Both the position numbers and the translations under genes were made by a program. Under the pieces are notes generated by a model, which had not been told where the DNA came from, made no database searches, and saw nothing but the letters and a program-made list of their open reading frames with translations. Of a stretch of DNA of 20,657 bases, positions 1 to 6,800 are shown piece by piece (position 1 is the stretch's first letter; every line of letters starts with the position of its first letter). The DNA is from a virus: positions 1-20,657 of the IMG/VR virus record IMGVR_UViG_3300003690_000299; one strand, 5' to 3'.

Positions 1-1
1 G

Positions 2-46
2 GCGCTGCAAGGAGTAGACCCGATGGAGTTTATCGATGGCCACTAA
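2..46 (+). CDS. C-terminal end of an upstream gene (5' truncated)
   Basis: The frame starting at base 2 is open from the left edge and ends at TAA (44-46), giving ALQGVDPMEFIDGH as the last residues. The next gene starts at 36, inside this tail. The 11-base overlap equals the overlap between the next two genes (484-494), which is why I read this as a real gene end. Too little is left to suggest a function. Confidence 0.35.
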   Translation, partial: ALQGVDPMEFIDGH

Positions 47-494
47 CATCAAGGATGCCAGCTACGGCTTTGAGGCGGTCAAGTCAGTGCTCAGACAGAG
101 CAAGGACGGTATCGTTCTGAGCTTGGTCATCCACCCAAGCGATGTGCCCATCCCCCTCCTCTCCGATCCCATAGGCTCACGCTACATGGTAGGGATGGCT
201 CGTGTAGGCGACGATGAGGAAATCATTGAGCCTGAAAGCGTGCGAGAGGGTAAGCGCATGGTCACCAGTTGCGGCGCCCTGTGCAGAGACGATGACTTCC
301 AGCGGTGGCTGCTCGACAACGGCTTTTCTCTTGAGCAGACCGAAGAAGCGGCGGCAACCAGCGTCAAACAACTGCTGAGAGTCGAGAGCAGGGCTGAACT
401 GAGAGAGAACGTGGATGCCCAACGCAGGTGGGTTATCATCAGGCAGCGTTTCATTGACCGCGCAATACTTATGGAGACCGACATTGACGGATAA
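36..494 (+). CDS. Conserved-type phage protein of unknown function
   Basis: The gene encodes 152 residues. The ATG at 36 follows a GGAG ribosome-binding site (25-28) with 7-base spacing. It is a soluble, acidic protein with no signal peptide or membrane segment. The N-terminal half has beta-strand-like stretches (IVLSLVIHP, YMVGMARVGDD), and the C-terminal half is helical and charged. I do not recognise a domain. Its place directly before a DUF6378-like gene and upstream of the integrase suggests an early or middle accessory gene, possibly for nucleic acid metabolism, but this rests on context alone. It is translationally coupled to the next gene by an 11-base overlap. Confidence 0.75.
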   Translation: MATNIKDASYGFEAVKSVLRQSKDGIVLSLVIHPSDVPIPLLSDPIGSRYMVGMARVGDDEEIIEPESVREGKRMVTSCGALCRDDDFQRWLLDNGFSLEQTEEAAATSVKQLLRVESRAELRENVDAQRRWVIIRQRFIDRAILMETDIDG

Positions 495-822
495 GATTAA
501 AAAAGAACTACTTACTGAGGCCGAAGCTCTCGTCACTGGCCCTCGCGCCGAGGCTTATGGAGACACGGTAATCAACCACATGAGGATAGCCGATCTATGG
601 AATTGCTGGCTGCGAAACCGAAGCTGGGAGGCGTCTCTAATCATCACACCATACGATGTTGCGATGCTGATGATGCTGGTGAAGGTAGCCCGCTGCCAGG
701 AGAAACCGGGTCGAGACAACCACGTTGATATCGCTGGATACGCAGCAGTGATGGAAGATATCTATGAGCAGATAATAGGAGTGCAAGATGGCGGGCAAGA
801 AACACCGACAACGACGACTTGA
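484..822 (+). CDS. DUF6378-like phage protein
   Basis: I place the start at TTG 484 (112 aa), 7 bases after GGAG (473-476). The alternative ATG at 415 would overlap the previous gene by 80 bases and add a tail with no resemblance to the family. The residues look like DUF6378: an N-terminal helix with EAEALVTGPRAEAYGD, then HMRIADLW, then ITPYDVAMLMMLVKVAR, then DNHVDIAGYAAVMED. This family is common in phages and its biochemical role is, as far as I know, not established. The family call is from memory of the motif. The reading frame and the TTG start are seen directly. The 3' end overlaps the next gene by 35 bases. Confidence 0.8.
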   Translation: MTDKIKKELLTEAEALVTGPRAEAYGDTVINHMRIADLWNCWLRNRSWEASLIITPYDVAMLMMLVKVARCQEKPGRDNHVDIAGYAAVMEDIYEQIIGVQDGGQETPTTTT

Positions 823-1147
823 TGAAGAGAGCAGGGCATGGAACATCGTATTCCCTGTCGCTCTTATTGCTGCCGTTCGTGTTAAGGCAGAGGAGGAGGG
901 TGTCACGCCAGCGGCACTGGTGCGAGGGGCTGTTGAGCGCTACCTCTCCGACCACACGGCTATCTCGGGGGGGATTGTCACTGCGAATGCAGGAGGCAAT
1001 GAATATATGAGGGGCATACACGAGGCAGCAGCGGTACTGCGTTCCATCGTGACGCAGCCACGCTATCCTGCGGGCAATACCCTTGGAGACGTGTTGGCAC
1101 AGAAGGTCATCGATAAAATTGAATCTGATGGTCGGCAGAACACATAG
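788..1147 (+). CDS. Putative ribbon-helix-helix (CopG/Arc-like) protein
   Basis: The gene encodes 119 residues from ATG 788, preceded by AGGAG (777-781) at 6-base spacing. A basic N-terminal tail (KKHRQRR) is followed by a short strand-like stretch (NIVFPVALI) and two helices with the pattern AAVRVKAEEEG, VTPAALVRGAVERYLSDH. This matches a ribbon-helix-helix DNA-binding fold, in which a beta strand is followed by helix A, a turn with Gly, and helix B. The remaining C-terminal half is helical and of unknown role. It lies just before the integrase, separated by a strong stem-loop, so it could regulate integrase or its own operon. The fold is inferred from pattern, not from a profile match. Confidence 0.6.
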   Translation: MAGKKHRQRRLDEESRAWNIVFPVALIAAVRVKAEEEGVTPAALVRGAVERYLSDHTAISGGIVTANAGGNEYMRGIHEAAAVLRSIVTQPRYPAGNTLGDVLAQKVIDKIESDGRQNT

Positions 1148-1152
1148 AAATA

Positions 1153-1179
1153 GGGGGGGCAGCGACCAACTGCCCCCCC
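1153..1179. promoter_or_regulatory. Perfect 10-bp G/C stem-loop between regulator and integrase
   Basis: GGGGGGGCAG (1153-1162) pairs perfectly with CTGCCCCCCC (1170-1179) around a 7-base loop (CGACCAA). It sits between the stop of the RHH-like gene (1147) and the integrase ribosome-binding site (GGTGAGG, 1183-1189). No T-run follows on either strand, so it is not a standard intrinsic terminator. A transcription pause, partial terminator or mRNA structure limiting integrase translation are all possible. Confidence 0.5.
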
Positions 1180-1197
1180 AAAGGTGAGGTAACCCTG

Positions 1198-2061
1198 ATG
1201 ACTGCACAGGATGGCAACATCAAACAAAAAGTATCAACAGTAGGCGGCGCTGTCCAGCTATATCTTAGGTATCATATCGATCATATGGCCATTGATGCCC
1301 AGCGTGCTGAGATAGCATGGAGAAATATGGCGCCGCGCCTAAGCAACGTGCCCCTTCATGACCTTAATGGCCGCACTCTTAGTGCCTATACTGCCAATAG
1401 AAAAGCGTCGGCGGGTACAATCAACCGCGAACTGGGTGTCCTGAGCGCTGCCATACGTTGGTGCTACGCTCAAGGCTACACGGATAAACTAATACTGCTA
1501 CCTCGTCTTCCCTCTCCACCGCCTCGTCAGAGGTGGCTATCCAAGGAGGAGTGCGACAGGCTACTGGCTGCTGCTCGCCCCTATCCCCACGTCTGGGCGT
1601 TCATCGCGATGGCCCTGTTAACAGGCCAGCGCAAGGAAGCTATCCTTGGCCTGACAAAGGATCGGGTGTTTCTAGATGATGGATTCATCGATTTCAATGA
1701 GGATGGCCCCCTCTCCGAGAGGCGCAAAGCGAGGGCAGTAGTGCCAATCTCTGCTGAGATGCGTGAGTTGCTCGCGCTTCTTCAGTCCGACAGCATCTAC
1801 GTTGTTAACAACAATGGCCGGCGCATCAGGGATATGAGGAAGATATGGAGGAGGGTGACCGACACAGCCGGCCTAGAGGGAGTTACGCCGCATACACTCA
1901 GACACACGGTGGCCACGCTGTTGGTGCGGGCTGGCGTCCCGCTCATAGAAGTGTCGAAGCTGTTAGGTCACAGGGACAGCAGGGTCACCGAGAGAGTGTA
2001 CGCGAAGTTCAGCCCTGATTATTTGAAGAGGGCGACTGAGGCCCTGTCGATTGCTGCATGA
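1198..2061 (+). CDS. int: Tyrosine-type site-specific recombinase (phage integrase)
   Basis: This 287-residue integrase would catalyse site-specific recombination between phage and host attachment sites. The N-terminal part (about 15-105) is a SAM-like core-binding domain, including TINRELGVLSAAIRWCYAQG. The catalytic domain has the full set: Arg145 in LLTGQRKEAILGL, a probable beta-hairpin Lys177, His232-x-x-Arg235 in HTLRH, His258 in LLGHRD, and nucleophile Tyr268 in ERVYAKF. Length and spacing are normal for a compact phage integrase without an arm-binding domain. ATG 1198 has GGTGAGG upstream. Its 3' end overlaps the convergent Cys-rich gene by 53 bases. I see no tRNA-like attachment core nearby. 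The gene supports a temperate or once-temperate lifestyle. Confidence 0.95.
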   Translation: MTAQDGNIKQKVSTVGGAVQLYLRYHIDHMAIDAQRAEIAWRNMAPRLSNVPLHDLNGRTLSAYTANRKASAGTINRELGVLSAAIRWCYAQGYTDKLILLPRLPSPPPRQRWLSKEECDRLLAAARPYPHVWAFIAMALLTGQRKEAILGLTKDRVFLDDGFIDFNEDGPLSERRKARAVVPISAEMRELLALLQSDSIYVVNNNGRRIRDMRKIWRRVTDTAGLEGVTPHTLRHTVATLLVRAGVPLIEVSKLLGHRDSRVTERVYAKFSPDYLKRATEALSIAA

Positions 2062-2233
2062 TCCCATCGCAGCAGTCGTGAACTGAACGGTGGCAATTGA
2101 GGCAAGCGTAATGCCCGTGGATAAACTTTAATCTCGTAACCACCCCGCACCACGGGCAGTCGTGCCACCCATCTGGATCAAATGAAGAACTTCTTCTCCC
2201 ATCGTTTGTGTCGGAGCCACGGGATAAAGACAT
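2009..2233 (-). CDS. Small Cys-rich (zinc-ribbon-like) protein
   Basis: This 74-residue protein has CPWC (Cys26, Cys29), then FIHGHYACLNC (Cys44, Cys47) and HDCCDG (Cys54, Cys55). Two CxxC pairs 15 residues apart fit a zinc ribbon; the extra His and Cys residues may also bind metal. Small proteins of this CPWCG...HGHxxCxxC...CC type are, from memory, common in marine phages and Alphaproteobacteria, without known function. ATG 2233 lies inside the end of the upstream dioxygenase gene (56-base overlap), with a weak AAGGGTG about 7 bases upstream. No other in-frame start lies before the Cys cluster. It is the last gene of the leftward operon and runs 53 bases into the 3' end of the integrase on the opposite strand. 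Confidence 0.7.
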   Translation of the reverse strand: MSLSRGSDTNDGRRSSSFDPDGWHDCPWCGVVTRLKFIHGHYACLNCHRSVHDCCDGIMQQSTGPQSPSSNNQG

Positions 2234-2867
2234 AGGGGAACACCCTTGAGATCCAGACGATAAAATAGTTTATCCAGTTCAATGGCCGTGGCAATGGCTT
2301 CATGACATCCATGAATAGTACGGCTCGTAGCTGATCAGTATTATTGACTGCCCAATGTTTGTAGGTGTCATCGAAGAGGAGGCAGCGGCCCTCCCTCCAG
2401 TAGGCTTTCTTGCCCCCGACTATGATGTAGCATCGGTATGGATGAGGGATGTCGAGCGCCAAATGCAACCGAAGCACCCCTGAATACGGCCCTGAGTGGG
2501 GGTTCAGCTTCTTTCGTGGGCCAAGCACAGAAATGTAGGCAGATATCACATAGGGATGGCGACGTAAAATAGCGGTGGTAATAGGCATCAGCTTACAGTT
2601 CTTCTTGAACCAGATGCGAGCGCCCTTCAGGAAGAACATTCGCCATCTGTCATCGTTGCTGATGTAGGTTTGATCTGGGCTTATAGTTTGGAATGGAGCG
2701 AAGTCATCGTACCGTTTAATGATACGATCATATTCCTTGCGTATATCACCAAAGCTCTCTTCCAAATCACTGGCTATAGACACCGCGTTGGCATCGTAGA
2801 ATTTCTTTACTCCAAGAATATTCTTGCCCCGAAGCCAAGGCTGCATCAATCGTTCAATGATTATCAA
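2178..2867 (-). CDS. Fe(II)/2-oxoglutarate dioxygenase, Asp/Asn beta-hydroxylase family (LpxO-like)
   Basis: This 229-residue protein has the Asp_Arg_Hydrox fold core at about residues 55-192. Compared with human AspH as I recall it, the iron ligands match His124 (in NPHSGP) and His171 (in TYKHWA), and the 2-oxoglutarate residues match Arg133 (9 after the first His) and Arg181 (10 after the second His). The stretch FDDTYKHWAVNNTD followed by LFMDVMKP resembles bacterial LpxO, which 2-hydroxylates lipid A acyl chains, more than AspH. Residues about 197-218 are strongly hydrophobic, suggesting membrane association. The TTG start directly follows the TGA of the o-spanin-like gene, with GAGGAA just upstream. 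It is a phage auxiliary gene at the end of the late/lysis operon. Substrate is unknown: lipid A is an inference, and peptide Asp/Asn is the alternative. Confidence 0.85.
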   Translation of the reverse strand: MIIIERLMQPWLRGKNILGVKKFYDANAVSIASDLEESFGDIRKEYDRIIKRYDDFAPFQTISPDQTYISNDDRWRMFFLKGARIWFKKNCKLMPITTAILRRHPYVISAYISVLGPRKKLNPHSGPYSGVLRLHLALDIPHPYRCYIIVGGKKAYWREGRCLLFDDTYKHWAVNNTDQLRAVLFMDVMKPLPRPLNWINYFIVWISRVFPYVFIPWLRHKRWEKKFFI

Positions 2868-3095
2868 TCATTCCTCGCAGAGCGCTTCCCATACCGCATT
2901 GTATTGGTCGCCCCATACCAGCGTTGACTCTGCCCATGCCACTCCCTCCTCAACATAAGGGAATGGACCGGGCAAGCTAACGCAGGGAATGTACTTGATG
3001 TCACTCCGTATCGGGGGGGCCATACTTGTCTCGCAGCCGCTTACTGTCAGCATTATCACGAGCGCGACGAGCATTCTCAATCGCATTAAATGCAT
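2868..3095 (-). CDS. Putative outer-membrane lipoprotein, o-spanin (Rz1-like)
   Basis: I chose ATG 3095 (75 aa) because AAGGGG lies 7 bases upstream; in-frame TTG codons at 3101 and 3098 are weaker options. The N-terminus is a lipoprotein signal: basic residues, then MLVALVIMLT, then lipobox VSGC, so the mature protein would begin at the Cys of GCETS. The mature part is about 55 residues, with a PP pair and LPGPFPYVEEG. It overlaps the neighbouring helical gene by 95 bases in another frame, the usual architecture of Rz/Rz1 spanin pairs that fuse inner and outer membranes after holin and endolysin act. The lipoprotein call is strong; the spanin role is inferred from position and overlap. Confidence 0.65.
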   Translation of the reverse strand: MHLMRLRMLVALVIMLTVSGCETSMAPPIRSDIKYIPCVSLPGPFPYVEEGVAWAESTLVWGDQYNAVWEALCEE

Positions 3096-3216
3096 CAACA
3101 AGCCCCTTGTTTACGGCTTTAGATTCGCCAGCCTCCATAAGATTGCGATTGCGAGCCCACTCCGCGAGCAAGCCTGTCAACCTGAGCAATCCTTTTAGTA
3201 TGCCGAGGATGCTCAT
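3001..3216 (-). CDS. Putative i-spanin (Rz-like) helical protein
   Basis: This 71-residue protein starts at ATG 3216, overlapping the holin stop by 4 bases (ATGA), with AAGGA just upstream. Residues 2-19 (SILGILKGLLRLTGLLAE) form a hydrophobic, somewhat amphipathic helix that could anchor it in the inner membrane. The rest is charged and helical (NRNLMEAGESKAVNKGLVDA, then IENARRARDNADSKRLRDK), fitting a short periplasmic coiled coil. Its 3' half overlaps the lipoprotein gene. It follows lysozyme and holin, as expected for the spanin step of lysis. The membrane segment is weaker than in classical Rz, so a cytoplasmic helper protein remains possible. Confidence 0.55.
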   Translation of the reverse strand: MSILGILKGLLRLTGLLAEWARNRNLMEAGESKAVNKGLVDAFNAIENARRARDNADSKRLRDKYGPPDTE

Positions 3217-3431
3217 GCATCCTTGTTCTTATTTTTCATCACGTTACCAGCCAGCACGTTGAGAACCATCAAGACCCAGTTAACCACCCTGTCATCAGCC
3301 TTGCTTGGGGTGAGCGCCGTCAGCGCAGTCGCCGCGCTAACGATCCCGAAAATCGCGTGAACGTATGAGGGCCAACTGGAGACCCAACCCAAAATGAAAA
3401 CGCTTGAAGATTCGACAGCGGACATGTCCAT
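3213..3431 (-). CDS. Putative holin
   Basis: This 72-residue protein starts at ATG 3431, which overlaps the lysozyme stop (TAATG), with AGGAG 6 bases upstream. A transmembrane helix covers about residues 21-42 (SYVHAIFGIVSAATALTAL), followed by a polar loop (TPSKADDR), a second hydrophobic or amphipathic helix (VVNWVLMVLNVLAGNV), and a basic tail (MKNKNKDA). Small size, hydrophobic helices, a charged C-terminus and a position between endolysin and spanin genes fit a holin, which opens the inner membrane to release lysozyme. I do not assign it to a numbered holin family. It could be an antiholin or another small membrane protein, but no other holin candidate is present. Confidence 0.7.
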   Translation of the reverse strand: MDMSAVESSSVFILGWVSSWPSYVHAIFGIVSAATALTALTPSKADDRVVNWVLMVLNVLAGNVMKNKNKDA

Positions 3432-3895
3432 TACACGCTCCTCTTATTGTTGGAACTGGCGGTATTGTCTCCCAGTTTTATCATCAGCGCAAGGGTCTGA
3501 GCCCTCTGTCCTACTTGGCCCGCCCACTTGGAATCGAGTAGTTCTTCAGCCGCCTTGTCCCACAGATCGTCACCCAATGTGCAGTTTTCTATTAGCCGTA
3601 GAGTTTTCTTAAATGTTTTCAGGCGGTTAATTCCCAGATTAAAATGTAGGTCTACCAGTGCTGCCTGTCTCGTATCGTCTAGTTTGGTGAACCAGTGGAA
3701 GTTCCTCTTCAGTTCGCCGACAGATATCTCAATGTCATTGTCGAGAAGATGTCGGCACTCCTCCTTGGTGAGCCCTCTATCTGTCAGATTTCTTCCTACG
3801 CCGATAGTAATCTTACCCACCGTGTCCGTATAGGGGAAGCACTCCAGCCCCTCATGGTGAATCAGTTGGTCAGCCAACTTTAGAAGGTCGAGCAT
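3431..3895 (-). CDS. Endolysin: T4-type lysozyme (GH24 muramidase)
   Basis: This 154-residue enzyme hydrolyses the beta-1,4 bond between N-acetylmuramic acid and N-acetylglucosamine in peptidoglycan. Against T4 lysozyme, the catalytic triad is intact with exact spacing: Glu15 in HHEGLE, Asp24 in YTDTVGK, and Thr30 in KITIGVGRN (T4: Glu11, Asp20, Thr26). Downstream, ALVDLHFNLG and KTFKKTLRLIENC are also family-like. There is no signal peptide or SAR-like N-terminal helix, so export should depend on the holin. ATG 3895 follows the TAG of the giant upstream gene with no gap, preceded by a GAGGGGG purine tract, suggesting coupled translation. Confidence 0.95.
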   Translation of the reverse strand: MLDLLKLADQLIHHEGLECFPYTDTVGKITIGVGRNLTDRGLTKEECRHLLDNDIEISVGELKRNFHWFTKLDDTRQAALVDLHFNLGINRLKTFKKTLRLIENCTLGDDLWDKAAEELLDSKWAGQVGQRAQTLALMIKLGDNTASSNNKRSV

Positions 3896-6800
3896 CTACC
3901 CCCTCAACTCCCTGTTAATTTGAACAGAGAGCTTGCGGATACCAGTGAGTACATCTGATTTCAGGCGCTTGATTTGACGAATATATTTTCGTTTTTCCTC
4001 ACTGCTCATTACACGATCAGCCCTGATCTTAACCTCCTGATTACGCAAGTCAGATATCCTCTCACTCAAGTAATCTATTCTTGCCTTACGAGATACAAGC
4101 GGCCAGTTCTCTCTCCGTCTCTCCGCTGCCTGCTCAAAGTTCATGTTTGCCTCGTCTTCGGCAATGGAGTTTGCAACAAGTGCAAGTGCTTCCTTCAATG
4201 CATAGAAAGACTGAAGGTCTCCCCCCCCAAGTTCATCCTGCAAGAACCTCTGGAAGAATGGGTACTCTGTTGGGTTCATCGCCGGGGCATCCGGGTATCC
4301 CGCTATCGATCTTGAGATCGCATCCACTGCTTGGAGAGAATAGCGTCCCAGAGTACCCGTGTATGCTATCAGTATATGTTCTATCTTCTCAGCGGAGATA
4401 CCTGTTATTTTTGCCAGTTCTCTGGCAGTTTCCCCGACGCCAGCCCGTGCCTGCTCAGGAGCATTGCCTTCTGAGTAGGAAGGAACGATAGCTGACATAT
4501 CATACATTCTGACATTCACCGCAGCTTCGACCAACGGCTTCATAAACTGTGGTATAGGATTCATGTTCAGCGTGCCGACCACTCCTCTACCCATAGCCTG
4601 TCTAAAATCCTTGGCATCGTCAGTGCCGTTGATCAATCTGATCAAACGCTCTGGCAATACCTTGGTGAGTAGTCCCACCTCAAAAGCAATCGGTATCTTG
4701 GGCACTGAGACTGTCTTGGGGTTAAGGCCCATCCACTGAGGCTTCAGGATAAAATACATATCCTTCTTCTCTTCAGTGGCATTGGCATAGTGTGGGTCTT
4801 CCTCCGGGTCATCACTATGAGCAAGGGCATAGGCCGCCGATAGAGCGACAAGAGTAGTCGTGCGCCAGATAAATCTGCGCTTCCTTTCTGCGACCCTGAA
4901 GCTGCTGATACCATCTGCGCTGGCTGGACTGCCACGCCATAGTACATCCAGCCCCTGTATCCTTGCATTCAAGAAGGGAACCAGTGCCGTAACGAATTGA
5001 ATGGCCTTGCTGCGCCCTTTCCTGCTGAAGTTAATAACCTCAAGAGCTTCGTAAGCGGCCTGTGCTTCGTTCCCTGTCTCTCGTAACACAGCATTATAGA
5101 CAGCAATACGGGTTCCCATATCACTCGCTACCGTTATATCGTCTGCGAATTGCCACAGCTTCATAGCCGGGGCCAGCGGGGATTTGATGCTGGGTATCCA
5201 TCCCTTGGTCAGGTAATCCTTAGCTGATCCAGCGCCTGCGACACCCCTCCTCATGTACCCTTCCATAGATTTCTTCGCATCTTTGGGATCATTCTTGAAG
5301 TCAAAGCCACCGAAGACACCACTCGCCCTTAACAGAGCAGCCGATCCTGTACCACCCAGAGCCTCCCCGAAACCTAGTGCAGTACCAATGACAGGCCAGA
5401 TACTGGTCCCTGACGTAGTCCAAGCAGTGACCGTATCACGCAGCAAATTCGCCAGCATGAAGTCGGGCGTCTTGGTAACCAATTCACGAAGAAGATTCGC
5501 AGGGGTAGACATGATAGACATGCCCGGAATCTGTAGATCACCTGTTGCCTGCATGGAGTGAAGAAGCAGCGGGTCTGACGTGTAAAACCATACCGTCTCC
5601 CCATTAATCCTGACACCTATCTGATCGTTTACTATAGATTTACTCTCTGCTCCGGGGGCTAACCGCTCCGCCATATTCAGCCGACCCAAATCTCTAATGG
5701 CGCGCAGCATCCCCACGTTCCGCATGGAAGCGGTGATGGCAGCGTTGGCATTACGAAGAATATTCTCTAGAGGATCTTGAATACGCTGGGTGCTGGCCTT
5801 CACCTCAACCTTCGCGGGGGGAACACCGGGACGATCATTTAATTTCTTTAACAGGTCTATTCTTTCAAGGATCTTCGGTCCAGTCTTCTTGTCAAAGACC
5901 TTCACGTCCCTCACCCCATTGACCATAATAAAGAATGTCGGTTTACCTCCCTTCAGTTCCCTTGGGGCTGGGACATTGTACATATTCTGGAGTAAGTTGT
6001 TGTTAGCCCCGGCAGCAGTACCTACCTTGGAGGCCATTAGTACTTCATCCTGATCGGTTATTGGCAACTCATAAACCACCTGACCATCCAGCCCTCCCTC
6101 TCTGGTATCATCTACAAAGAGTTCCCTGTAGAACGGGAGGTAGTCACTGTTATCTCTCCATATCTGGGCTGCTTCCGTTGAGATCAGGTTCGCATCTTGC
6201 ATCATTAAGATCAGGGCATTGTTCAGTTTCTGGTAGTCATCATAAACTTGTTTAATCACAGAGTTACCATCGGCATCCTGATACTGTGGCTTATCCGCTA
6301 TCGCTAAACCCTGCTCTATCATCTCGTCTGTCATCATAAACTCACGCCCCTTGGGGTGTGCTGGCGTTGGCTCCTTCAGGCGCTTGGCCCTTCTCGCAGC
6401 GGCATAGAGTCCCCATGCCTCAAAGGAACCATACTTACGGAGATCATAAAGAGGATAGACTATCTGCATGAAGCCCTTCACTTCATCACTTGGCGCATAC
6501 CCGGCACGGGCCTTGAGATCAGATAACTCCTGCCTTAATATCGTCTGTAGTTCAGGAGGCGCTGCCTCTACTATCCTTGAATTGATGGCATGGAACATCC
6601 CACGGCTGTACATCAGAGGACCAACCGTCATCCACTGCTGCATCAAACCAGAAGATCTGTCGAGCATAGCCATCATGGCTGCCGCACTGGAGTCAGCATA
6701 GATATTGGCGTAGAGGTCGGGGAACTTCTTCCTTAATGCCACTTCAACAGCGCGTACCCCTTCCCACCTGTCCACAAAATTCCACCGCCAACGGCTCGGG

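Noticed and set aside
177-536. Open frames on the - strand opposite the first gene
   Set aside because: They are antisense shadows with low-complexity Ser/Leu composition; the + strand gene has a good start and is coupled to its neighbours.
644-1207. 187-codon open frame on the - strand opposite the DUF6378-like and RHH-like genes
   Set aside because: It is antisense to two genes with good ribosome-binding sites, has atypical Cys/Ser/Arg-rich composition, and crosses the integrase hairpin.
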